From DASWTL01 sp036402155 (GTDB taxonomy: Bacteria; Bacteroidota; Bacteroidia; Sphingobacteriales; Sphingobacteriaceae), in contig DASWTL010000028.1 of NCBI GenBank assembly GCA_036402155.1, forward strand, positions 1 to 10,418: DNA of 10,418 nucleotides, given 5' to 3'. Positions 1 through 7,544 of the stretch are shown piece by piece (position 1 is the stretch's first letter; each line of letters starts with the position of its first letter). The position numbers were made by a program, and so were the translations under genes. The notes beneath the pieces are model-generated. The model did no database searches, was not told the origin of the DNA, and was given only the letters and a program-made list of their open reading frames with translations.

Positions 1-678
1 AAGCTGATAGAAGATTTTACCAATGCTGAGAAACGAAGAAACACGGTTGAAAGTGATATTAAGGAAAATTATATTGTCAATCATCCGGGATCTCTTTTAT
101 CCGCATACCTCCTGTCACAGTCTGAAACAGACATATCTAAAAAACCGGCGCTTTATAATGATTTATATGAAAATCTGGCTGAAGAGATTAAGAAATCGAA
201 ATATGCCATAAAAGCCCGATCTTTAATTCAATCGGCATTAAAAAGAAATACGAAATTTCACCTACCGGATATTGAAGGGAAAATGCCTGATGGCTCCTCA
301 TTCAACCCGAAAATGATTAAAGGAAAAATTACATTAGTGATGTTTTGGGCGAGCTGGAACCAATTAAGCACCAATGATTTAGCGTCATTAAAATCTACCT
401 ATCAGAAGCTTAAACCCCGGGGATTTGAAATACTGGCTATTGCGCTGGATAAATCGCCCGAAAAATGGAAGAAATATATTAAAGACAACCAGTTAAACTG
501 GCTTCATGTTTCCGATTTTAAGGGGGCTGCTTCTGAAAATATTACCAGCTTTAATAATAATAAGATCCCATATTACTTCCTTGTCGGACCGGATCTGCAA
601 GTAACAGATCAGGATTTTCCGGTATCCAGTGTGGAGATCTATTTTAACGATCTTAAAAGCAAATCTAGAGCGAAATAA
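1..678 (+). CDS. TlpA-like thioredoxin-fold protein lacking the CxxC cysteines (5' partial)
   Basis: The reading frame is open from the first base, so the true start lies left of the window and 225 C-terminal residues are visible. Residues about 1-85 are charged and helical, with an HPGSLLSAYLL-type stretch like the linker that precedes the thioredoxin domain in Bacteroidota TlpA/DUF4369-type proteins. Residues about 86-220 form a thioredoxin/AhpC-TSA-like domain: a strand ending FWASW (115-119), a second strand GFEILAIALD (141-150), and a cis-proline strand KIPYYFLVGPD (188-198). In the family FWASW is followed by CxxC; here it is N-Q-L-S (120-123), and no cysteine occurs in the visible part, so classical disulfide exchange is not expected. 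Such proteins are normally periplasmic or lipid-anchored, but the N-terminus that would show this is missing. The gene converges on pdeM and overlaps its 3' end by 14 bp. The fold assignment is firm; the function is unknown. Confidence 0.8.
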   Translation, partial: KLIEDFTNAEKRRNTVESDIKENYIVNHPGSLLSAYLLSQSETDISKKPALYNDLYENLAEEIKKSKYAIKARSLIQSALKRNTKFHLPDIEGKMPDGSSFNPKMIKGKITLVMFWASWNQLSTNDLASLKSTYQKLKPRGFEILAIALDKSPEKWKKYIKDNQLNWLHVSDFKGAASENITSFNNNKIPYYFLVGPDLQVTDQDFPVSSVEIYFNDLKSKSRAK

Positions 679-1327
679 CCTTATGCTTTAGAACCCCGAA
701 CACTTCATCTTCGTCTGTAAAGGAGATACAGAACTTGCCTGTGAACCGGCCAAATGCCGGAAGTATAGCCTGCTTTTCTCCAAAATAAAAACAGGGTAAT
801 GAAGCAGACTGGTGCCCCGCGCCTCTCAGTGTAATACCCGGATGAATATGCCCGCTAATAACATACTTATCAATTAATTGAAGCGATCCGGACTTTAATG
901 GCTCATGTGTAAATAAGAACGGGCCCTGGTGGTATGTTTCTTCAATTTTAAACTTCAATTGCTCAAATAAGCTATTGTGTAAAATATCATGATTTCCCTT
1001 TACCAGAACCATTTCCACGTCTTTAAACAATTCCCGCCACATAACAAACCAGTCCCAATCGTTATTTAACTCGCTGTGAAAGAGGTCACCCAGAAAAATT
1101 ATCCGTTTGGGTTTATACTTCCCAATCAGATCAGACAAAGTTGAAAGATCTTCCTGTTCAAGACTTTTAGGAATGGCGATACCGGATTTGCGAAAGTGTC
1201 CAACCTTGCCTAAATGAACATCAGCAACTATCAGTGTTTGTGTTTCCTGCCATATAATTGCCTTTTGAGGTAATAGCAAAAAGCTTTGTTCCTTGCACGA
1301 ATAATTCAGGTCAACCGCATCTAACAT
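665..1327 (-). CDS. pdeM: PdeM, ligase-associated DNA damage response metallophosphoesterase
   Basis: This is a calcineurin-like metallophosphoesterase of the PdeM type, a predicted DNA end-processing nuclease or phosphatase of the cytoplasm. All metal-binding motifs are present (numbered from the ATG): ADVHLGK (D36, H38), the PdeM-typical FRKSGIAIP block (45-53), GDLFHS (D81, H84), KGNHD (N112, H113), H141 in THEP, and SGHIHP (H160, H162). At 220 aa the length is normal. In many bacteria pdeM is clustered with an Lhr-type helicase, an exonuclease and an ATP-dependent ligase; none of these is nearby, so it appears detached from its usual operon. I prefer the ATG at 1327 to the GTG at 1333 (two codons longer), because a TAnnTTTG-type box ends at 1333 and would place transcription start almost on that ATG. 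A GGAGGG lies 17 nt before the ATG (11 nt before the GTG), but it is part of a terminator arm. The family call is strong; the cellular role here is inferred. Confidence 0.9.
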   Translation of the reverse strand: MLDAVDLNYSCKEQSFLLLPQKAIIWQETQTLIVADVHLGKVGHFRKSGIAIPKSLEQEDLSTLSDLIGKYKPKRIIFLGDLFHSELNNDWDWFVMWRELFKDVEMVLVKGNHDILHNSLFEQLKFKIEETYHQGPFLFTHEPLKSGSLQLIDKYVISGHIHPGITLRGAGHQSASLPCFYFGEKQAILPAFGRFTGKFCISFTDEDEVFGVLKHKVISL

Positions 1328-1332
1328 CAACA

Positions 1333-1363
1333 CAAATATAAAAGCCCTCCGGAACTTTCCGAA
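1333..1363 (-). promoter_or_regulatory. Candidate Bacteroidota promoter for pdeM, overlapping the htrA terminator
   Basis: Read on the minus strand, positions 1340-1333 give TATATTTG, a full match to the Bacteroidota -7 box TAnnTTTG. Nineteen bases upstream, 1363-1360 reads TTCG, three of four matches to the TTTG -33 box. Transcription would start near the ATG at 1327, giving a leaderless or nearly leaderless pdeM mRNA. The box lies within the U-tract of the htrA terminator, and AT-rich U-tracts can resemble it by chance, so this is a moderate-confidence inference. Confidence 0.4.
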
Positions 1364-1369
1364 GGGCTT
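1342..1369 (-). terminator. Rho-independent terminator of the Do/HtrA protease gene
   Basis: Two 13-nt arms, 1342-1354 and 1357-1369, are complementary except for one position that becomes a G-U pair in the minus-strand transcript. The stem has a GC-rich core (AAGCCCT / AGGGCTT) and is followed on the minus strand by CTTTTATATTT. It starts 21 nt after the protease stop codon, as expected for its terminator. In the plus direction the tail is weaker, and there is no plus-strand gene to terminate apart from the far-upstream TlpA-like gene. The hairpin occupies most of the spacer before pdeM. Confidence 0.8.
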
Positions 1370-1390
1370 ATAAATTAATTGAGATTATCT

Positions 1391-2884
1391 TTATCTACCC
1401 GGGAAACTAATAGTAACACGTGATCCATCTGCATCTAACCCATTTATACGGATCATCCCATCTCTGGAAGAGCCTAACGCTGCACTCACATCAGCGCTGC
1501 TATTCACCGCTTTTCCATTAATAGTAGTAATAATCAACCCCTGGGGTATATCATAACGGCTAAACAACCCGTCACCGGCAACACCTGATACCACAACACC
1601 TGAGGAGATATTATATTTTCTTTTTTGTTCAGCGCTAAGTGGAGAAAAGCTTGCCCCCAGGCTTTTAACGGTTGCCGCTTTATTGCTGGCTGCTAAAGCC
1701 AGTTGTTTGTCGGCGCGCAGGGTAACATTGATATTACGTTCTGCACCAGCCCTGACCAGGGTAACACCAATTTTATCACCCGGAGCATGTCTGCCTATCT
1801 GCTCCTGTAACTCTGCTGATGAGTTTACACGTACACCTGCAATTTTTGTAATAACATCATCCTTTTTAATTCCGGCAGCTGCTGCAGCACCACCTTCTAT
1901 TACTGATGCAACGATAACACCTTGTGTTGTAGACAGTCCTTTTTCCTTAGCAATTTCAGCCGTAACATCACCAATAGAAACGCCAAGATATCCCCGCTGA
2001 ACAGAACCGAACTTGATGAAATCATCCATTACCTTTTTGGCAAGGTTTACCGGGATAGCAAAACCATAACCTTCATAATTACCTGTTTGTGAAGCTATTG
2101 CGGCATTAATTCCTACCAGCTCACCTTTAGTATTTACCAGGGCGCCACCACTATTTCCGCGGTTTATAGCCGCATCTGTTTGAATAAATGCTTCTATCGG
2201 ACGGCTATTAGCATCTGAACGGTCACCCAGGATCCCAATTGATCGTCCTTTTGCACTTACAATACCGGCAGTAACTGTAGATGTTAAATTAAATGGATTA
2301 CCCACAGCCAACACCCATTCACCAACCTGCACATTATCAGAATTACCTAACTTAACTATCGGAAGATTGGAGCTGCTCACTTTAATTAAAGCAAGATCAG
2401 TATTTGCATCCGTACCAATAACTTTCGCTTCAAAAGAACGCTTGTCATTTAAAACAACTTCGATCTTATTCGCATTTTCCACCACGTGGTTATTGGTCAT
2501 AATATAGCCATCCGGTGTAATTATAACACCCGATCCTGAAGCCATTTGTGGTCCCTGCGGTCTGCCACGGCGTCCAAAAAACTCCTCGAACATATCTTCC
2601 ATCGGGTCGCCTCCTCCACGTCGCTGTGCTGATGTTCCCTCATAAGTAGTTTTTATATGAACAACAGCAGGTGTAGTTATTGCTGCTGCCTGGGTAAAAT
2701 CCAGGTTATCGGCAGAAGAAATTGCCGGCATTGGATTATTGGCAAAATAAACCTTTTGTCTCTCTTCAAAGCTCAGGTTCTCCTGGTATTTATTTTCTAT
2801 TAATTTATACGCTCCTATTGCCACTGCCCCTCCAATAAACGCAGTTAACAGGGTAAAACCAATTTTTCTCATATTTTCTTTCAT
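1391..2884 (-). CDS. Do/DegP-family (HtrA) serine endoprotease
   Basis: Envelope protein-quality-control protease/chaperone of 497 aa that degrades or refolds damaged periplasmic proteins. An N-terminal hydrophobic segment (about 6-26) acts as signal peptide or membrane anchor; no clear AxA cleavage site follows, so anchoring is possible. A low-complexity, Arg/Gly- and acid-rich stretch (about 86-112) corresponds to the regulatory LA loop. The trypsin-like domain (about 66-290) has a complete catalytic triad: H133 in NNHVV, D163 in TDLALIKV, S245 in GNSGGAL. PDZ1 spans about 297-392, starting RGYLGV. A more divergent PDZ2 spans about 408-490, which makes it DegP/DegQ-like rather than DegS-like. 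The start MKENMRK at 2884 is chosen because it sits about 20 nt after the predicted transcription start; the internal ATG at 2872 is a weaker alternative. It has its own promoter and terminator, so it is probably monocistronic. I do not choose between degP and degQ. Confidence 0.95.
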   Translation of the reverse strand: MKENMRKIGFTLLTAFIGGAVAIGAYKLIENKYQENLSFEERQKVYFANNPMPAISSADNLDFTQAAAITTPAVVHIKTTYEGTSAQRRGGGDPMEDMFEEFFGRRGRPQGPQMASGSGVIITPDGYIMTNNHVVENANKIEVVLNDKRSFEAKVIGTDANTDLALIKVSSSNLPIVKLGNSDNVQVGEWVLAVGNPFNLTSTVTAGIVSAKGRSIGILGDRSDANSRPIEAFIQTDAAINRGNSGGALVNTKGELVGINAAIASQTGNYEGYGFAIPVNLAKKVMDDFIKFGSVQRGYLGVSIGDVTAEIAKEKGLSTTQGVIVASVIEGGAAAAAGIKKDDVITKIAGVRVNSSAELQEQIGRHAPGDKIGVTLVRAGAERNINVTLRADKQLALAASNKAATVKSLGASFSPLSAEQKRKYNISSGVVVSGVAGDGLFSRYDIPQGLIITTINGKAVNSSADVSAALGSSRDGMIRINGLDADGSRVTISFPGR

Positions 2885-2910
2885 ACTATGAATGCTTTAA
2901 TCTTATTAGT

Positions 2911-2941
2911 CAAAATTAATACCACATAAACGCTTTACAAA
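2911..2941 (-). promoter_or_regulatory. Bacteroidota sigma-ABfr-type promoter for the HtrA protease gene
   Basis: On the minus strand, TTTG at 2941-2938 is followed after exactly 19 bases by TAATTTTG at 2918-2911. Both match the published Bacteroidota housekeeping consensus (TTTG, about 19 bp, TAnnTTTG) at every fixed position. The predicted start is near 2905, giving a leader of about 20 nt before the ATG at 2884. This implies at least basal housekeeping transcription; no extra stress-sigma element was recognised. Confidence 0.7.
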
Positions 2942-3091
2942 ATTTTAAGGTACCTAAACCAGTGTTAAAAAATGTTAAACCCATTGATTGTCATTACCAA
3001 TCTGGAAAAATAATCAGGCAAAAGCCCGAATGCTTCGAAATTCAGAAACTGTTTAAGGCGCAATTTTTGTAATTTTACCTGAAATTTTATT

Positions 3092-3874
3092 ATGCTGAAT
3101 TTTTTTAAATATCAGGGTACCGGTAACGACTTCATTCTTATTGACAACCGCATAAACCATGCCTATGAATATCCATTAGAGGTTATTCAACAATTATGCG
3201 ATCGCAGATTCGGAATTGGAGCTGATGGAGTGATGGCTTTACAGAGTAAAGAAGACTATGATTTTGAAATGGTCTACTACAATGCCGATGGAAAAATCGG
3301 CAGTATGTGTGGTAATGGAGGCAGATGTATTGTTGCCTTCGCCAAACAACTGGGCATCATAACTACTGAGACTAACTTTCTGGCAGTCGACGGGCCTCAT
3401 TATGCCAAAATTTCAGAATCAGGAGATTGGGTAAGCCTTCAGATGATCAATGTAGAAGAAATTTCTACAGATAGTGAAGCTTTCGTATTAGACACAGGGT
3501 CACCACATTATGTATCTTGCGTAACCGATCTTAAAAATAAAGATGTTTATCATGATGGTTATAACATCAGGTATAATCAAACCTATGCTGAAAAAGGGAT
3601 TAATGTAAATTTCGTTGAAGACATGGGAAATCATTATTTCGTTCGCACGTATGAACGGGGAGTGGAAAATGAAACCTATGCCTGTGGCACCGGAGTAACC
3701 GCTGTAGCCATGGCTATGGCTAAAATGAAAGGCCTGAGCGGACAAATTAATACTCCAATTAGCGTTCTTGGGGGCCAGTTGAACGTACGGTTTGATTATG
3801 ACGGCCTACGGTTTACTAATGTTTTTCTGGAAGGTCCGGCAACGTTTGTATTTGAAGGGACTATTAAAGTTTAG
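3092..3874 (+). CDS. dapF: Diaminopimelate epimerase
   Basis: Cytoplasmic, cofactor-independent racemase that converts LL-diaminopimelate to meso-diaminopimelate, the penultimate step of lysine synthesis and the source of the peptidoglycan cross-linking residue. At 260 aa it has the usual two-domain form. The N-terminal half carries KYQGTGNDF (6-14), RRFGIGADG (38-46) and the first active-site cysteine, C73, in MCGNGGRC. The C-terminal half carries GSPHYV (136-141), RTYERG (185-190) and the second cysteine, C198, in ACGTG. Both halves are intact. The start ATG immediately precedes the conserved first strand, so the N-terminus is secure. It is divergent from the HtrA gene across 207 bp and has no other dap gene beside it. 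A TAATTTTA at 3070-3077 resembles a -7 box but has no convincing -33 partner. No clear terminator was seen downstream. Confidence 0.97.
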   Translation: MLNFFKYQGTGNDFILIDNRINHAYEYPLEVIQQLCDRRFGIGADGVMALQSKEDYDFEMVYYNADGKIGSMCGNGGRCIVAFAKQLGIITTETNFLAVDGPHYAKISESGDWVSLQMINVEEISTDSEAFVLDTGSPHYVSCVTDLKNKDVYHDGYNIRYNQTYAEKGINVNFVEDMGNHYFVRTYERGVENETYACGTGVTAVAMAMAKMKGLSGQINTPISVLGGQLNVRFDYDGLRFTNVFLEGPATFVFEGTIKV

Positions 3875-4037
3875 TTTATTAGGTTCTTTCAGATATTCTC
3901 TTGCTATGCAAAAAGATAGCCTCAATTGCATTGTTATAGTATTGTTATTTATTTAAAATATTTTCCATAAGCCCCGAATTCTCCTTACGTTTACCCTATT
4001 TGAAAATCTACCTTAGGGTTATTTTTTATTATTTACA

Positions 4038-6935
4038 ATGTTAAGAGTTGATAGCAGCAAACCATGCATGCTGGTTTATTCGATATGCCGCCACGCATAT
4101 TTAGGATTCCTGATTGAACCGCATATCGTTCAGTTAAATCCCGATGGCGGTTTTTCATTAACGCATCAACGTTTATTCAGTACAACAGCAGAAGAATTTT
4201 CAGGAATACTCGATGATGTTGATTATCAGCTTGTTAAACTTCTGGAAGAAACCGAGCAGGGACACATTATCAAGAGATTTTATAAAAAGCCTATCCGGCC
4301 ACTTGAATACTTTTCTACCATTTATGATGAAAAGCTTCATGATGTGATCAGGCCCAAGATTGAAAAGAAGCTCGCGTCAGCCTTAAAACTACTGCATGGA
4401 AAAAAAATATTTGTCATGGGGAAGGAAGGCTGGCCGGTGGAGCGACAGCTGCAGATAGCTCCTCAAACCGCTTCTGTTCTATTTCATTTCAGACGTAATG
4501 AAACGGAAACCCGCTATTTCCCTACCATAAAATATGACGGGTACAGGATAGAGTTTATGTTTAAAGATGCCCAGATCATTTGTAACCAACCGGCATGGCT
4601 GTTATTAGATGACCACCTTTACCAATTTGATCAGGATATTGAGGGGAAAAAATTGCAGCCCTTCTTAAACAAACGGTTCATTTCCATACCTAAATCATCA
4701 GAAAAAAAATATTTCGAAAAGTTCGTCGCTCCGCTTATTGAGAAATATCACGTTTACGCCGAAGGACTGGAAATACGAACAGAAAAATATGATGCTGTTC
4801 CCATTCTTAAGGTACAATACATCCCCGGGGGGATATCCCAATTACAGCTATATTTCAGATATGGGGAATATGAGTTTCCGGCAGCCAGCGAACTGAAGGT
4901 AACTGTTAAAATGGAAAAAAATGGCGATGAGTATATTTTCCATCGTGTTAGGAGATCGCTGTCATGGGAGAAAGGAAAGATAGATGATCTGTTAAATATG
5001 GGCCTGACCAGAACAGGAGCTTTATTTTATAATCTGGAAGTAAGATCAGAGAATTCTGGCGAACCATCAGATGCTTTTACAGTGATCGACTGGTTAAACA
5101 GCAACCATGACCTGCTTGTTGAAAAGAGTTTCATGATTGAGCAATCGGAGGGTACGAAACGCCTTGTGTTCGGAAAAAGTAAGATCGATCTGGAATTTAG
5201 AGAGAATAATGACTGGTTCGACATTCATGCCATCGTATATTTTGGCACCTATCAGATACCTTTTATTCAGTTAAAACATCATATACTAAACCGGATCCGT
5301 GAATTCACCTTACCGTCCGGTGAAATTGCTGTGATACCTGAGGAATGGTTTTCCCAATACGGAAACCTTCTGCACTTCACAGAGGGTAAAAATGATCTGA
5401 GATTAAAGCGACATCATATCGGTTTACTTAACGATTTTGCCGGAAGCGAATTGGCCTCTATCAGTATGGACCGGAAGCTTCAAAAGCTAACTGATTTTAC
5501 GGAAATAGATGAAATCTGCGTTCCGGTAAGTTTTAAAGGATCATTGCGTTCCTATCAGAAAGCCGGATATGACTGGTTCCACTTTTTGAGAAAATTCAAT
5601 TTTGGCGGATGTCTTGCAGATGATATGGGTCTTGGAAAAACGGTGCAAACCCTGGCCCTGCTACAAAAAATCAAAGAGGAGGAACATGATGAAAATGTGC
5701 CCCGCACCTCACTGATCATTATGCCTACCTCATTAATTTACAACTGGCTTAATGAGGCAGAAAAATTCGCCCCGGATTTAAAGATACTGGTACACACCGG
5801 TACTTTCAGGATAAAGGACATGGAGCACTTCTATGATCATGATGTAGTGCTGACCACCTATGGAATTACCCGGGTTGACGCAGAAATGCTGAAGCACATT
5901 TATTTTCATTATATTATATTGGATGAAAGTCAGAATATAAAAAATCCTGCTTCCAAGGCCTTCAGAGCAGTAAAAACCCTAAAATCGAAGCATAAACTTA
6001 TTCTGAGCGGAACGCCGGTAGAGAACTCTGTAAACGATCTCTGGACACAAATGTCATTTATTAACCCGGGGCTACTTGGAAGTCAGACTTTTTTCCAGAC
6101 TGATTTTGTTATCCCTATTGAAAAGAAACAGGATGCAGATAAGGCCAGGAAACTGCAATCAATGATAAAACCATTTGTATTAAGGCGTACGAAATCACAG
6201 GTGGCAACTGAGCTTCCTCCTAAAACCGAGCAATTGTTTTATTGCAAAATGAGCGAAGATCAGGCAAAAGTTTACGAGGACATAAAATCAGAATATCGCA
6301 ATGAATTGTTAAAAAGCCTGGAGGATGGAACATTTAACAGGTCGCAGGTACAGGTATTGCAGGGCTTAACTAAATTAAGACAAATTGCTAACCACCCCGA
6401 AATGATCGATTCTGAATATGAGGGTGAATCCGGAAAGTTCGAAAATGTTATTCACACGCTGCAAAACGTGTTATCAAGGGGCCATAAGGTACTTGTTTTT
6501 TCACAATTCGTAAAACACCTGGATATTTTCAGAAACCATTTTGAAAAGGAGCATATTCCTTTTGCCTACCTGGATGGTTCTACAAAAAACCGGGGCGAGG
6601 TTGTTCATGAGTTCCAGAATAATGAGAACATCCGGTTGTTTCTTATCTCGATAAAAGCAGGAGGTGTAGGATTAAATCTTACTGAAGCGGATTATGTATT
6701 CATTCTTGATCCATGGTGGAATCCGGCAGTTGAGCAGCAGGCCATTGATCGTACCCACCGGATCGGGCAAACCAAAAACGTTTTCATTTATAAGTTCATA
6801 ACCAAGGATAGTGTTGAAGAAAAAATACTGGCTCTTCAAAACCGAAAAAAGAGCGTTGCAGAATCGCTCATAACCACTGAAGACAGTTTTGTGAAATCAT
6901 TATCAGCAGAGGATATAAAAGAGCTTCTGGCTTAA
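4038..6935 (+). CDS. SNF2-family DEAD/DEAH-like ATPase (bacterial Swi2/Snf2 type)
   Basis: A 965-aa ATP-dependent DNA translocase of superfamily 2. The C-terminal half has all SNF2 motifs: LRSYQKAGYDW (503-513), Walker A DDMGLGKT (528-535), motif Ia IIMPTSLIYNW (560-570), Walker B DESQ (629-632, where DEAH/DEAQ is commoner), motif III LSGTP (656-660), motif IV VFSQF (820-824), motif V AGGVGLNLTEAD (874-885) and motif VI QAIDRTHRIGQ (901-911). Residues about 1-490 match no family I can name with certainty; they are mixed alpha/beta and lack the paired CxC cysteines of a SWIM zinc finger. Family members remodel protein-DNA complexes in repair or transcription; the role here is unknown. TTTG (3999-4002), 17 bp, then TATTTTTT (4020-4027) is a weak promoter candidate giving a very short leader. 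The stop codon abuts that of the convergent TRIC gene. Confidence 0.93.
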   Translation: MLRVDSSKPCMLVYSICRHAYLGFLIEPHIVQLNPDGGFSLTHQRLFSTTAEEFSGILDDVDYQLVKLLEETEQGHIIKRFYKKPIRPLEYFSTIYDEKLHDVIRPKIEKKLASALKLLHGKKIFVMGKEGWPVERQLQIAPQTASVLFHFRRNETETRYFPTIKYDGYRIEFMFKDAQIICNQPAWLLLDDHLYQFDQDIEGKKLQPFLNKRFISIPKSSEKKYFEKFVAPLIEKYHVYAEGLEIRTEKYDAVPILKVQYIPGGISQLQLYFRYGEYEFPAASELKVTVKMEKNGDEYIFHRVRRSLSWEKGKIDDLLNMGLTRTGALFYNLEVRSENSGEPSDAFTVIDWLNSNHDLLVEKSFMIEQSEGTKRLVFGKSKIDLEFRENNDWFDIHAIVYFGTYQIPFIQLKHHILNRIREFTLPSGEIAVIPEEWFSQYGNLLHFTEGKNDLRLKRHHIGLLNDFAGSELASISMDRKLQKLTDFTEIDEICVPVSFKGSLRSYQKAGYDWFHFLRKFNFGGCLADDMGLGKTVQTLALLQKIKEEEHDENVPRTSLIIMPTSLIYNWLNEAEKFAPDLKILVHTGTFRIKDMEHFYDHDVVLTTYGITRVDAEMLKHIYFHYIILDESQNIKNPASKAFRAVKTLKSKHKLILSGTPVENSVNDLWTQMSFINPGLLGSQTFFQTDFVIPIEKKQDADKARKLQSMIKPFVLRRTKSQVATELPPKTEQLFYCKMSEDQAKVYEDIKSEYRNELLKSLEDGTFNRSQVQVLQGLTKLRQIANHPEMIDSEYEGESGKFENVIHTLQNVLSRGHKVLVFSQFVKHLDIFRNHFEKEHIPFAYLDGSTKNRGEVVHEFQNNENIRLFLISIKAGGVGLNLTEADYVFILDPWWNPAVEQQAIDRTHRIGQTKNVFIYKFITKDSVEEKILALQNRKKSVAESLITTEDSFVKSLSAEDIKELLA

Positions 6936-7544
6936 CTACTTTCCTACTTTGGGCAAAGTCCAGTGATTTTTTACAGCAAATATCCGCACGGTGATAATCA
7001 GAATTACGCTCAGAAAAGCATTGATATTACTGTTAACTCCTATGAACTGCAGAATTATAAAAAGGGCAGCACCTGATAAACAAGCGGTTGCGTAAATCTC
7101 TTTCTGAAAGATCACGGGTATTTCATTGGTAAGTGTATCACGTAAAACCCCACCCATAACAGCAGAAAACATCCCTAAAACAATAGCAGCAGCCGGAGAA
7201 ACCCCGAACATTAGCGACTTTTGAACACCGACGACCGTGTATAAAGCAATTCCTATAGTATCAAAAAGAAAAAGGGTACGCCGGAATTTTAAAAAATAAT
7301 ATCTGAAAAGTATAGAGCTCATAACTCCAAGAGTTACCGCTAAAAGGTAGTTCCCATCGGCTACCCAAACCGGGCGGGTATTCAGGATCAGATCACGCAG
7401 GCTTCCACCGCCAACAGCTGTAACAAAACCGATAAACGTAACAGCAAAAATATCCCTATACATGTTCTTCCCGGAAGCAGCCAGTGAACCTGAAATGGCA
7501 AAGACAAGTGTTCCCAACAGATCAATATAATAAGGTAGCTGCAT
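6936..7544 (-). CDS. TRIC-type cation channel family protein (UPF0126, YicG/YadS-like)
   Basis: A 202-aa inner-membrane protein of the prokaryotic trimeric intracellular cation channel family. Members form homotrimers with a monovalent-cation pore in each subunit; the physiological role in bacteria is poorly known. The sequence shows about seven hydrophobic segments (roughly 5-24, 33-52, 65-82, 91-109, 115-133, 150-168 and 174-190) arranged as an inverted tandem repeat. The family signature occurs twice, as GGGSLRD (45-51) and GGVLRD (131-136). The length is normal. Its ATG overlaps the stop of aat by one base (TAATG), so it is probably co-transcribed with and translationally coupled to aat. 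It ends exactly next to the stop of the convergent SNF2 gene, leaving no room for a dedicated terminator between them. Confidence 0.93.
   Translation of the reverse strand: MQLPYYIDLLGTLVFAISGSLAASGKNMYRDIFAVTFIGFVTAVGGGSLRDLILNTRPVWVADGNYLLAVTLGVMSSILFRYYFLKFRRTLFLFDTIGIALYTVVGVQKSLMFGVSPAAAIVLGMFSAVMGGVLRDTLTNEIPVIFQKEIYATACLSGAALFIILQFIGVNSNINAFLSVILIITVRIFAVKNHWTLPKVGK

Noticed and set aside
1683..2000. 105-codon plus-strand ORF opposite the HtrA PDZ1 region
   Set aside because: Antisense shadow of a well-conserved gene; its low-complexity Ala/Pro/Ser composition follows from the opposite-strand codons and it has no recognisable motif.
3052..3077. TTTA...TAATTTTA as a dapF promoter
   Set aside because: The -7-like element matches partly, but the upstream element is at the wrong distance and mismatched, so it was not listed as a feature.
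3500..3745. 81-codon minus-strand ORF inside dapF
   Set aside because: Antisense to the conserved DapF C-terminal domain, with no family resemblance or expression signal.
3906..3956. 16-codon plus-strand ORF between dapF and the SNF2 gene
   Set aside because: Very short, no ribosome binding site, no recognisable features; expected by chance in AT-rich spacer DNA.
4038..6935. SNF2 ATPase as core of a phage-defence system
   Set aside because: DISARM-like and similar systems have an adjacent methyltransferase, nuclease or phospholipase-D-type gene; the neighbours here are dapF, a TRIC channel and aat, so a housekeeping or repair role is more likely.
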